Source: Georgenia satyanarayanai (lineage in GTDB: Bacteria; Actinomycetota; Actinomycetes; Actinomycetales; Actinomycetaceae). Taken from it: a DNA stretch of 64,000 nt. Both the position numbers and the translations under genes were made by a program. The stretch spans positions 62,001-126,000 of the forward strand of contig NZ_UETB01000004.1 of the NCBI RefSeq assembly GCF_900116375.1. Reading direction: 5' to 3'. Shown piece by piece: positions 8,554 through 15,909 of the stretch. Under the pieces are notes generated by a model, which was given only the letters and a program-made list of their open reading frames with translations, ran no database searches and was not told the origin of the DNA. The first letter of the stretch is position 1. Each line of letters opens with the position of its first letter.

Positions 8554-8870
8554 AGCCGCTCACCGTCCCCGTTCCGCTCCGAGACGCCGAACTCGTCATC
8601 GATCCGGTCCATCCGCAGTGCGTAGACGAGGATGATGAGGAGGAACGTGAGGATCGACCCCTGCTGGGCGAACCACAGGCCCAGGGGGAAGCCGGCGATC
8701 ACGATCGTGTTGAGCTGCTCGATCAGCAGGATGCCGAAGCCGAACGAGACCGTGAACCAGACGGCCAGCAGGACGAGCATCAGCCGCAGGTTCTTCTTCC
8801 AGTACCGGCGTCGCCAGTCGTTCTCCGCCGGAGGCGCGGTGCCTCCGCTGTCGCGCGTCACCTCGGACAT
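8550..8870 (-). CDS. DUF485 family membrane protein (YjcH-like)
   Basis: A 106-aa protein with two membrane segments (about residues 29-50 and 60-83) and the family pattern WRRRYWKKNLRL before the first and a charged tail after the second. DUF485 proteins are encoded just ahead of ActP-type symporters and are presumed partners of them. ATG 8870 has a GGGAG sequence 5 nt upstream. It is the first gene of a two-gene operon and is divergent from 9130. Confidence 0.88.
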   Translation of the reverse strand: MSEVTRDSGGTAPPAENDWRRRYWKKNLRLMLVLLAVWFTVSFGFGILLIEQLNTIVIAGFPLGLWFAQQGSILTFLLIILVYALRMDRIDDEFGVSERNGDGERL

Positions 8871-9023
8871 TGAGGCTCCCTTCGTTGGTACGCGAGTCGC
8901 CCCCAACAAACTCCACGAGCGGGCGCACCACAACGACATGGGCCCTGCGACTTCACGGACGGTGCCGGCGCGTCGCCGGGCGGCGCCTTCCGGGCCGCGA
9001 GCGGTCACGGCGTGGCGCGAGGC

Positions 9024-9074
9024 CCGCTCGTCGGCCCGAGCGGACCGCTCGTCGGGCGGAACGGCCCGCTCGTC
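9024..9074. promoter_or_regulatory. Three 9-bp direct repeats with exact 21-bp spacing
   Basis: CCGCTCGTC occurs at 9024, 9045 and 9066, so each copy is two helical turns from the next. The repeats lie in the 259-bp gap between the divergent symporter operons, about 55-105 bp ahead of the gene at 9130. LytTR regulators bind pairs of imperfect direct repeats on one face of DNA, and such a regulator is encoded at the end of the rightward locus, so this is a candidate target. No experimental link is visible. Confidence 0.5.
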
Positions 9075-9129
9075 CGCCTGGGCGACGGGGGAGGTGACGC
9101 GTGAGCCGGGTCACTCCTAGCATGGGCCC

Positions 9130-9633
9130 ATGATGACTACGGCGTCACAGCGGACCATCCCCAAGGGCCTTGCCGGTGTCGCGCTCCGGCTGCGCGAGGG
9201 GAAGGCCACCGGGTGGGGGGTCTTCCACCCGGGCAGCTGGTCGATGGCGACCGGCGGGATGATGCTGGTCATCGCCGCGTTCCTGCCCTGGGTGTACGTG
9301 AGCCTGACGCAGGGGATCACCGGGGAGGCGTTCGTGCTGCGCGGCACGGACGGGCCAGGGGTCGTCACCCTCGCCCTGGGGTTCCTCGCCTTCGCCGGGG
9401 CCTTCGTGCCGCGGCGCAGGCTCGCGATCGTCCACGCGGCCCTCCCCGGAGCCCTGACGGCGCTGATCGTGCTCGCCCAGGCCTGGAACATCGTCAGCGC
9501 CTCGGTGCAGACGGCGTGGGGTGCCTTCCTGCCCGGGATGGGGGTCGTGCTCGCCGGTGGCGGGGCCGTGGTCCTGGTCAAGGCCGCCTGGACGATGGCC
9601 CGGCAGTGGGCGCAGGCACCGCGCACGGCGTGA
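9130..9633 (+). CDS. Four-segment membrane protein, unknown function
   Basis: A 167-aa protein with four hydrophobic stretches (about residues 38-58, 78-95, 102-122 and 132-152) and a basic N-terminus. I do not recognise a family. It opens the operon membrane protein - DUF485-like - symporter - LytS, with stop/start overlaps at 9630 and 9944, so it is probably expressed with the transporter. TAGCAT just upstream of the ATG pair at 9130/9133 may be a -10 box of a near-leaderless transcript. Confidence 0.65.
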   Translation: MMTTASQRTIPKGLAGVALRLREGKATGWGVFHPGSWSMATGGMMLVIAAFLPWVYVSLTQGITGEAFVLRGTDGPGVVTLALGFLAFAGAFVPRRRLAIVHAALPGALTALIVLAQAWNIVSASVQTAWGAFLPGMGVVLAGGGAVVLVKAAWTMARQWAQAPRTA

Positions 9634-9947
9634 GCGGCGATCCGGAGGTCCAGGACACCCCCGCCGAGGTCGACGCCGCCTTCCGCACCCTGCGCCGGAT
9701 CGCGGTCACCTACTTCATCCTCTTCGTCGTCGTGCTCGCCTCGTTCCCGGTCCTCACGATGACGCTGGGCTGGTGGACCGAGTCGCGGCTCGGGGGCCTC
9801 AGCCCCGCCTACCTCACGGCCGCCGTCGGGCTCTACGTCGTGTTCGCCGTGATCGGGATCGCCGCCGCCACCCTCAGCTCCTCGGTCGAGACCCGCATGC
9901 TCGGGGGGACACCGGCCGAGCCGGACGCGGTGGCGGAGGAGACGTGA
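9630..9947 (+). CDS. DUF485-like small membrane subunit of symporter
   Basis: A 105-aa protein with two membrane segments near residues 25-48 and 63-85, an acidic N-terminus with an AFRTLRRIAVTYF lead-in and a charged tail. This is the layout of DUF485 proteins, although the sequence is more diverged than the one at 8550. GTG 9630 overlaps the previous stop, and its own stop overlaps the GTG of the symporter at 9944, which supports a tight translational unit. Confidence 0.75.
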   Translation: MSGDPEVQDTPAEVDAAFRTLRRIAVTYFILFVVVLASFPVLTMTLGWWTESRLGGLSPAYLTAAVGLYVVFAVIGIAAATLSSSVETRMLGGTPAEPDAVAEET

Positions 9948-11563
9948 GTCCCACGGCGGTGGTCACCCTGACGGCCGTCGTGGTCGTCGTGCTCGGCGTC
10001 TCGGTCGCCACCCGGCCCCGCAGCTCCTCCACGGTGGACTTCTACCTCGCCGGGCAGCGGGTGGGGGTGGTCACCAACTCCTGGGCGATCTGCGGGGACT
10101 ACCTCTCGGCCGCCTCGTTCCTCGGGGTCGCGGCCGCGGTCTACGTCTCCGGCCTCGACGGCGCCTGGTACGCCGTCGGCTTCGCGGCGGGGTTCGTCCC
10201 GGTGCTGCTCTTCGTCGCCGCCCCCCTCCGGCGGTTCGGTGAGTTCTCCCTGGCGGACTTCCTCGGCCGCCGCCTCGAGTCCGACGCCGTGCGGCTCAGC
10301 GCCGTCGGCGTGGTCCAGCTGGTCATCCTGTGCTACCTCGTCCCGCAGTCGGTGGGGGGCGGGATCACCTGGGAGCTGCTCGTGGGCCACGGCCTGTTCG
10401 GGTTCTCGCCCTACGCGACCGGGGTGCTGCTCTCCACGGCCGTGGTGGCCGTCGTCGTCGCCTACGGCGGGATGCGGGGGACGACCTGGAACCAGGCGGT
10501 CCAGTTCCTCCTCCTGTTCTCCGCGCTGCTGTGGCTGGCGGTGACGGTGACGGCGGACGGGTTCCACCTCACCGACGTGGCGCCGCTGGAGACCGTCGGC
10601 ACCCCGGACGGCCTCGCGGTGGCGGGTGGGCCGGCGGTGCGCGAGGGACGCCTCGGCCAGGTCGCGCTGGTGGTGACGCTGGCGCTGGGGACCGCCGGGC
10701 TGCCGCACGTGATGAACCGCTACTTCACCTCGCCCACCGGCCGCGCGGCGCGCACCACCACGCTGTGGGTGCTCGTCCTCGTCGGCGCGTTCTACGCGCT
10801 CGCGGTCGTGCTCGGCACCGCGGCCCGGGACGTCATCCCGGCGGCGGTCGCGGAGCACGCGTGGCTCGAGGAGCTCACCGAGGGCGGCGTGCTCCTCGTC
10901 CCCGAGCACGCCCTGCCGGTGCTGGGGCGCATCTACGGCGGAGAGGCGGGGCTGGGGCTGGTCGCGGCGGCGGCCCTCATCGCCGCGCTGTCCACCGTGG
11001 CGGGCCTGCTCCTGGCCTCCGCGGCGACGTGGGGGCACGACGTGTACGAGCGCTACCTCAACCCACGAGCCACCCAGCGCCAGGCGGTCCGTGCCGGCCG
11101 GGTGACCACGCTCGTGGGGGCGTGCCTGGCCGCGGGGCTGGCCGTCCTCATGCGGCCCGACGGCTTCACCCCCACCGCGCCCTCCCTCGTGGCCACCATG
11201 GTCACCTGGGCCTTCGCCGTCGCCGGCTCGGCGCTCACCCCCGTGGTGGTGCTGTCCATCTGGTGGCGGGGCATGACCGCCGCTGCCGCGGCGGCGGGGA
11301 TGCTCACCGGTGCCACGCTGGCCGTCACCCTGTTCATCACCGCCGAGCTCATGCCCGCCTCCCCGGTCCGCGACCTCGTGTCCGCGCCGACCCCGGTCGC
11401 AGCGTCGGTGGCCGTCGTCGTCATCGTCCTCGTCTCCCGGCGCTCGGCCCGGCCCGCGGGCACGGGTGCGGCGTGGCTCACCATGCACGGGACGGCGGCG
11501 GACCGGCAGGCCGAGCGGCTGGCGCGGATGATGGTGGACCGCGGCCGTGGGCGGCGGCGCTGA
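9944..11563 (+). CDS. Sodium:solute symporter, cation/acetate-like
   Basis: A 539-aa SSS transporter, clearly related to the one at 6880 but with many differences. Shared marks are STVDFYLAGQ near the first loop, GDYLSAASFLGVA, GTAGLPHVMNRYFTS and AALSTVAGLLLASAATWGHD. About 13 membrane segments are visible. GTG 9944 overlaps the stop of the DUF485-like gene. The gene is followed directly, with a 1-nt overlap, by a LytS-type sensor kinase, so uptake of its substrate is probably coupled to sensing of that or a related carboxylate, as in pyruvate-sensing LytS/LytTR systems. Confidence 0.9.
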   Translation: MSPTAVVTLTAVVVVVLGVSVATRPRSSSTVDFYLAGQRVGVVTNSWAICGDYLSAASFLGVAAAVYVSGLDGAWYAVGFAAGFVPVLLFVAAPLRRFGEFSLADFLGRRLESDAVRLSAVGVVQLVILCYLVPQSVGGGITWELLVGHGLFGFSPYATGVLLSTAVVAVVVAYGGMRGTTWNQAVQFLLLFSALLWLAVTVTADGFHLTDVAPLETVGTPDGLAVAGGPAVREGRLGQVALVVTLALGTAGLPHVMNRYFTSPTGRAARTTTLWVLVLVGAFYALAVVLGTAARDVIPAAVAEHAWLEELTEGGVLLVPEHALPVLGRIYGGEAGLGLVAAAALIAALSTVAGLLLASAATWGHDVYERYLNPRATQRQAVRAGRVTTLVGACLAAGLAVLMRPDGFTPTAPSLVATMVTWAFAVAGSALTPVVVLSIWWRGMTAAAAAAGMLTGATLAVTLFITAELMPASPVRDLVSAPTPVAASVAVVVIVLVSRRSARPAGTGAAWLTMHGTAADRQAERLARMMVDRGRGRRR

Positions 11564-12876
11564 TGCGGGGCAGCATGGTCCTGGCCGGCGTCGTCGTCGC
11601 GGTCTGGGTGGTCCTGTACGTCGTCACCCAGCTGCTCGTCGACCCGCCGCTGACCACGCTGCCCACGGTGGCCGCGGGTGTCGCGGTCACCGTGGCCGTC
11701 GTCCTGGGCTACCCCTCGGTGCTGCGCGGCCCGCGCGACGGCGTGTGGGGCCGGGGGACCACCCGGAGCACCGACCCCGAGCGGGGTGTCCGCGACCTCG
11801 CAGCCGCCGGCCGTTCGGTCCCGCTGCGCGCCGGGCTCACCCCCGACGCCGCCCGCCGCACCTGCGAGCTCCTTCGCCCGATGCTGTCCGGGGACGCCGT
11901 CTCCATCACCGACACCGAGGCCATCCTCGCCTACGTCGGCCCCGGCCAGGACCACCACATCGCCGGGGAGGTGATGCAGACCTCGGCGGCGCCGCGCACC
12001 GTGCGGCAGGGCCGCACCCAGGTGGTCCGCGACCGCGCCGGGGTCGGGTGCCGGCAGCCGGACTGCGAGGTGGTCTCCGCCGTCATCGCCCCGCTGCGCA
12101 TCGGTCAGCGCGTGGTCGGGACCCTGGGGGTGTACCAGGCGCGCACCGACCCCCCGCCCAAGCGGCTCGTGGAGGACATGGCCAACATGCTCTCCCTCCA
12201 CCTCGAGCTCGCCGAGCTCGACCGGGAGCGGAACCTGGCCACCGACGCGCGTCTGGACGCGCTACGCGCCCAGATCAACCCCCACTTCCTGTTCAACATC
12301 CTCAACACCATCGCCTCCAAGGCCCGCACCCGGCCCGAGGAGGCCCGCGAGCTCGTGCTGCGGCTGAGCGAGTTCTTCCGGTACGCCGTGCGCCAGGAGG
12401 GGCACTTCGCCGAGTTCGCGCAGGAATACTTCTTCGTCCGCACCTACCTGTCCCTGGAGCAGGCACGCTTCGGGGAACGCCTGGACATCCGGTACGACAT
12501 CGACCCGCAGGTGCTCACCTCCCGGGTGCCGGTGCTCACCATCCAGCCCCTCGTGGAGAACGCGGTCAAGCACGGGGTGGCCGGCAAGGTCGAGGGCGGC
12601 ACCGTGCGGCTGCGCGCCCGGGTGGACCCCCTCACCCGGACGGTGTTCATCCGGGTGAGCGACGACGGCGTGGGGATCGACCCGGCGGTGCTCGCCGGGC
12701 TCGCGGACCACCGCGGCCAGGGGCACGAGCCCGACGGCACGGGGGCGCACGCGGGCGTGGGCCTGCGGAACATCTTCGAGCGCCTCGACGCGCTCTTCGG
12801 GGACCGGTACGACATGCGGATCTCCACGCCGCGGTCCGGGGGGACCGTCGTCGACCTCACGGTCCCGCTGAGGTAG
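11563..12876 (+). CDS. LytS-type sensor histidine kinase
   Basis: A 437-aa kinase. Two membrane segments lie near residues 5-25 and 32-50, followed by a GAF-like sensor region (about 85-215) containing CRQPDCEVVSAVIAPL. A HisK_2/His_kinase domain then has the phosphoacceptor motif QINPHFLFN (about residue 242) and a GHKL ATPase domain with ENAVKHG (N box), DDGVGI (G1) and GVGLRNI (G2). This order is typical of LytS/YpdA-like kinases without the 5TM-LYT domain. ATG 11563 overlaps the symporter stop by one nt. Two cysteines in the GAF-like region (C-x4-C) could bind metal; this is a guess. Confidence 0.9.
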   Translation: MRGSMVLAGVVVAVWVVLYVVTQLLVDPPLTTLPTVAAGVAVTVAVVLGYPSVLRGPRDGVWGRGTTRSTDPERGVRDLAAAGRSVPLRAGLTPDAARRTCELLRPMLSGDAVSITDTEAILAYVGPGQDHHIAGEVMQTSAAPRTVRQGRTQVVRDRAGVGCRQPDCEVVSAVIAPLRIGQRVVGTLGVYQARTDPPPKRLVEDMANMLSLHLELAELDRERNLATDARLDALRAQINPHFLFNILNTIASKARTRPEEARELVLRLSEFFRYAVRQEGHFAEFAQEYFFVRTYLSLEQARFGERLDIRYDIDPQVLTSRVPVLTIQPLVENAVKHGVAGKVEGGTVRLRARVDPLTRTVFIRVSDDGVGIDPAVLAGLADHRGQGHEPDGTGAHAGVGLRNIFERLDALFGDRYDMRISTPRSGGTVVDLTVPLR

Positions 12877-12923
12877 GGAGAAGCAGCAGACCGAGGGCGT
12901 CCCCCGTGCGGGCGGCTCGCCCT

Positions 12924-13733
12924 ATGCTGGGCCGGGTGCCGCCCCGTGCCCTCATCGTCGACGACGAGGCTCCCGCCCGCGAGGAGCTGCGCTACCTCCT
13001 GCAGGAGATTGGGCCCGTCGCGCAGGGCGCACCGGTCCAGGTGGTGGGGGAGGCGACGAACGGCGAGGAGGCCCTCGTCCTGCTCGGGTCCCTGGAGTAC
13101 GACCTCGTCCTCCTGGACATCCGCATGCCGGGCCTCACCGGCCTGGAGGTGGCCCGCGCGATCACCGGGCTGGTCCACCGGCCCCAGGTCATCTTCACCA
13201 CCGCCTACCCGGACCACGCCGTCGACGCCTTCGACCTCGCCGCTGCCGACTACCTCGTCAAGCCCTTCGACGCGGAGCGGCTCAGGCGGGCCGTGGAGCG
13301 GGCGCTGTCCGCCGGGCCGGAGCGCACCGGGGAGGACGCCGCGTCCGCCGAGGCGCGGCGGCCGGGGGAGGGGAACGGCGCCGCCGGCCGTGAACCGCCG
13401 AACCTCGTGCGCATCCCGGTCCAGAAGGACGGGCGGACCGTCCTCGTCGCGGGGGACGCGATCGTCTACGCGGCCGCCGCCCGCGGGTACGCCTCCCTCA
13501 AGCTGCCCGACGAGCGGGTGCTCGTCTCCTTCTCCCTCAACGAGCTCGAGCGACGGCTCCAGGGGCACTTCCTGCGGGTGCACCGGTCCTACCTGGTCAA
13601 CCTGCGCCACGTCCGCGAGCTCGTGCCGGACTTCCAGGGTGGCCTCGCCCTGGTGATGAACGACCGCCAGCGCAGCCGGGTGGAGGTCTCCCGCCGTCAC
13701 GCCCGCGAGCTGCGCCGGCGTCTGGGGATCTGA
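12924..13733 (+). CDS. LytTR-family response regulator
   Basis: A 269-aa regulator. Residues about 6-125 are a receiver domain: the VDDEAPAREEL acidic pocket, phosphoacceptor Asp in LLDIRMPG, FTTAYPDHA and the Lys in YLVKPFD. A 45-residue hydrophilic linker follows, then a LytTR DNA-binding domain (about 170-268) with FSLNELERRL, RVHRSYLVNL and the final RRHARELRRRLG. It is the partner of the kinase at 11563, separated by 47 nt. The start is either ATG 12924 or GTG 12936; neither has a strong Shine-Dalgarno. The likely target is the symporter promoter region near 9024-9074. Confidence 0.9.
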   Translation: MLGRVPPRALIVDDEAPAREELRYLLQEIGPVAQGAPVQVVGEATNGEEALVLLGSLEYDLVLLDIRMPGLTGLEVARAITGLVHRPQVIFTTAYPDHAVDAFDLAAADYLVKPFDAERLRRAVERALSAGPERTGEDAASAEARRPGEGNGAAGREPPNLVRIPVQKDGRTVLVAGDAIVYAAAARGYASLKLPDERVLVSFSLNELERRLQGHFLRVHRSYLVNLRHVRELVPDFQGGLALVMNDRQRSRVEVSRRHARELRRRLGI

Positions 13734-13754
13734 GGCCCGGCCGGCCGCACGCGA

Positions 13755-13782
13755 AACGGCCCCGGCGAGTGCCGGGGCCGTT
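13755..13782. terminator. Bidirectional hairpin terminator; original terminator of tRNA-His
   Basis: A 12-bp perfect stem (13755-13766 with 13771-13782) and a GAGT loop, with AAA before and TT after. It ends the lytTR gene. It also lies just outside attL, where the 3' end of tRNA-His lay before the prophage inserted, so it was probably the tRNA terminator as well. Confidence 0.85.
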
Positions 13783-13788
13783 CCTCTC

Positions 13789-13810
13789 GGGGTGAGTGAC
13801 GGGACTTGAA
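13789..13810. repeat. attL, 22-bp core
   Basis: Identical to 61099-61120. It matches the tRNA-His sequence from the T loop to the first two bases of CCA. Here the base after CC on the tRNA strand is G, so the bacterial tRNA gene did not encode a full CCA before integration. Confidence 0.95.
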
Positions 13811-13907
13811 AGCGTCCAACACTCGCCCGGTTGGGGCCGTAGCTCGCGGAATGTCGCGGGACGGTGGTCGTGCTCGATGCCCTCAGAGTAGGCCGAATGC
13901 CCCTCAC

Positions 13908-13925
13908 GCGTTACCTAGGTAACGC
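13908..13925. promoter_or_regulatory. 18-bp perfect palindrome near attL, possible integrase arm site
   Basis: The palindrome contains GTTACC and its complement GGTAAC about 110 bp inside attL. GTTACC also occurs twice near attR (61032 and 61045), so these may be arm-type integrase or excisionase sites. The rest of the 428-bp stretch 13811-14238 shows no convincing gene. Confidence 0.5.
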
Positions 13926-14238
13926 CGTGAGTCGCGCTCCCGACGGGGAGCCATGCGCCGATGGCCTGCCGGGCATACAGGAGACGCCGTCCCGGCCGGG
14001 TCCGTCGGCCGGGGGGAGCCGTGGGACTCGGGCCGCAGGACGGCGCCTCACCCTCCACCATCGGCACAGCGCGCCGCGACGTGAGTAGTTCACCCCAACC
14101 TCCGGAGGGGGGCACCTCCTACGTAGGGCGGAACTTGCTGCCGGTCCCGGCTCTGGCGCCCAGGCCCGGGCTACGTTGGGGTCAGCTGTTGATCGGCGCC
14201 ACGGGCGGTGGCGTCGGCACCCAACGGGAGGGAACCCC

Positions 14239-14391
14239 ATGGGCAGGCAACCGATCACGTCGACAACCAAGCAGACCGCGACCACGCGCACGTCGTCCTG
14301 GCGTGACATCGTCGCTGCACAGTACGAGCTCCAGCAGGCGCGGCTCCGCATCACCATCGAGGACGACGGCGACACCGAAGAGCACCTGTAG
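14239..14391 (+). CDS. Small 50-aa protein, unknown
   Basis: A Thr/Ser-rich first half (ITSTTKQTATTRTSSW) is followed by a helical segment DIVAAQYELQQARLRI and an acidic tail. A strong GGGAGGG lies 7 nt before ATG 14239, which is the best support for a real gene. It is on the plus strand, facing into the prophage and away from attL, and converges with the two-gene module at 14592-15427. No family is recognised. Confidence 0.5.
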   Translation: MGRQPITSTTKQTATTRTSSWRDIVAAQYELQQARLRITIEDDGDTEEHL

Positions 14392-14542
14392 GAGTCGCCG
14401 GCATCGGCAGGCCGGCGGTGACCTGCGCGCGGCGTGGCGGGATCGGCACCTCGTTGAGCAGCCGCTGCCACTGGTCGCGGTCGGCGTCCCACGCGAGCCG
14501 CTCCTGACTCATGCCACCCAGTGTGGACCCCGGGTACGACGA

Positions 14543-14581
14543 AAGGCCCCGCTCCACCCTGAGTGGGTGGGGCGGGGCCTT
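14543..14581. terminator. GC-rich hairpin between convergent genes
   Basis: A 10-bp outer stem (14543-14552 with 14572-14581) ending in AA and TT, extended by an inner pyrimidine/purine stem. It separates the gene at 14239 (plus) from that at 14592 (minus) and can serve both. Confidence 0.7.
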
Positions 14582-14591
14582 GGAGCGTTCG

Positions 14592-14999
14592 TTACGCGAA
14601 CACGGCCATGCGGCCGACGTTCATCCGCTCGAACTCCGGGTCGCCGACGCGGAACGTGAAGTGGCTGCCATCGCGGCGCTCGAGGTAGTCAGCGAGCATG
14701 CCAATCGTCGACGTCCCACCCACGTGGTCGTCACGCTCGGCGTTGCTCGGATCCCCTGGTGTGAGGGCGAGGTAGCGCAGGCTGTCGCGACCAGGGTGGT
14801 AAAGAGCCACCAGGACCGGCGGACGGTGCTTCATCACCTGGTCCATGACGTCCTCGAGGCGATCTTCCTCGAGGACAACGACGATCTGCTCGCCAGACTT
14901 GTAGCCGTTCCTCGCATAGAGGCGCCGGACGTCTGGGTCGGCGTAGGCACGGGCAATGGCTCGCCCAGCGCGCAGACGATCGTTGCGATCTCCACTCAC
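14592..14999 (-). CDS. Hypothetical protein, second gene of attL-proximal pair
   Basis: A 135-aa soluble protein. It opens with a basic helix (RNDRLRAGRAIARAYADP), then an alternating strand/helix pattern including QIVVVLEEDRLEDVMDQV and VLVALYHPG. I do not recognise a family. GTG 14999 overlaps the TGA of the gene at 14996 (GTGA), so the two are translated together; an ATG at 15029 would overlap more. It lies at the attL end, beyond the tail-fibre operon terminator, where lysogeny-expressed cargo is common. Base composition is a little less GC-rich than in the structural genes. Confidence 0.6.
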   Translation of the reverse strand: MSGDRNDRLRAGRAIARAYADPDVRRLYARNGYKSGEQIVVVLEEDRLEDVMDQVMKHRPPVLVALYHPGRDSLRYLALTPGDPSNAERDDHVGGTSTIGMLADYLERRDGSHFTFRVGDPEFERMNVGRMAVFA

Positions 15000-15427
15000 T
15001 GTCGCCACCTCCTCAGGTTCTCTTCCCACTCATTGAACATCGTCTCGGATGCTTCTGCATAGGCAGCATCCACTACTTCCCACCCGTCTGTGGCAGGAAT
15101 CGCAACGATCTCTCGTCGCTCGTACACATCCCGACCGCGCCTGTCGTACTGGTGTCGGTGCACCGTGCCGTGGCAGCAATCGATCCTAGCCACGTGAACT
15201 TCTTCGCCGTCGTCGCGGACGGACAACTGCATGATCGCGAAGTCCACGATCTTCCCCCGATAGATCGCCATCCGGATGTGCAGGCGATCCGTCTCGGTCA
15301 ACTCGATCGGCAGCACCTGCACGTCGCACGCCGACTCCGGGGGAGGCTTGTACTGAGCTTCCGGTGTCGTCTGCCCGCTCATGTCTACGAGCCGTCGGCG
15401 CGCCGCTCGCGCAGGAATCTTCCCCAT
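14996..15427 (-). CDS. Hypothetical protein, first gene of attL-proximal pair
   Basis: A 143-aa protein. An N-terminal basic stretch (KIPARAARRRLVD) is followed by a beta-rich domain (DVQVLPIELTETDRLHIRM, IVDFAIMQLSV, VARIDCCHGTVHRHQYDRRG) and a helical C-terminus ending in EWEENLRRWRQ. The CC-H-x3-H-x-H cluster could bind metal. GGGAG precedes ATG 15427; other in-frame ATGs exist at 15466 and 15382. It is cotranscribed with the gene at 14592. No function is assigned; a toxin-antitoxin-like or exclusion role is only a possibility raised by the two-gene layout. Confidence 0.6.
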   Translation of the reverse strand: MGKIPARAARRRLVDMSGQTTPEAQYKPPPESACDVQVLPIELTETDRLHIRMAIYRGKIVDFAIMQLSVRDDGEEVHVARIDCCHGTVHRHQYDRRGRDVYERREIVAIPATDGWEVVDAAYAEASETMFNEWEENLRRWRQ

Positions 15428-15541
15428 CGGCTCCCTATCGTCACTGATGAGGATCGAGGCTAACACTCGCCACCGGGACGGCGGGACCCTCCACGTCCGA
15501 CATCGTCATCGTGCTGGGCTATCGGCGATCGGTCCCCGAAC

Positions 15542-15583
15542 GCAAGAAAGGGCCCCGCCCCACCCGTGAGGGTGAGGCGGGGC
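15542..15583 (-). terminator. Terminator of the tail-fibre/late operon
   Basis: On the minus strand a 14-bp stem (15583-15570 with 15565-15552, one mismatch, TCAC loop) is followed by CCTTTCTT. It sits 17 nt past the last fibre-operon gene. Confidence 0.8.
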
Positions 15584-15599
15584 TTCATCGTGCGTGGCG

Positions 15600-15899
15600 C
15601 TACAGCGGGACGAGTTCGGTCGGTCGCCAGACCGAGTCATCGCCGATCGAGTACAGCGACGCGTCGGCGTCGGGAGGCGGCTCCCATGGGGACCCGATGA
15701 CGCCCAGTGCGCTGATCTGCACCCGAGCCGGCAGCGGGGACCATGGGACGGCGGCGACGGTCAGGGCGGCGATCTGCACCCGCGGCGGCTGAGCCGCACG
15801 TGGCGAGCCCACGACCCCGACCATGGCGACCTGCACGACCGCGGGGTAGACGATGGGGTCTCCCATCGCTCCCGCGGCGCTGATCTCAACGGTGGCCAT
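15600..15899 (-). CDS. Small beta-repeat protein at end of tail operon
   Basis: A 99-aa protein built of four short imperfect repeats of about 20 residues: VEISAAGAMGDP, VQVAMVGVVGSP, VQIAALTVAAVP and VQISALGVIGSP. The pattern suggests a stacked beta structure, as found in fibre-associated proteins. It ends the operon of receptor-binding genes. Its start lies 11 nt from the preceding stop. No family is recognised. Confidence 0.6.
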   Translation of the reverse strand: MATVEISAAGAMGDPIVYPAVVQVAMVGVVGSPRAAQPPRVQIAALTVAAVPWSPLPARVQISALGVIGSPWEPPPDADASLYSIGDDSVWRPTELVPL

Positions 15900-15909
15900 C
15901 AGGCTCCCC

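Noticed and set aside
6244-8625. Open frame of 793 codons on the plus strand
   Set aside because: It lies opposite the HAD and symporter genes, with low-complexity Arg/Gly/Asp composition typical of antisense frames in GC-rich DNA; the minus-strand proteins have clear family motifs.
10330-12876. Long frame giving an 848-aa protein that includes the LytS kinase
   Set aside because: The first 411 codons are an off-frame reading of the symporter gene; the kinase starts at ATG 11563.
13811-14238. Gene between attL and 14239
   Set aside because: Frames there have no ribosome sites or recognisable motifs; I see only the palindrome and GC-rich noncoding DNA.
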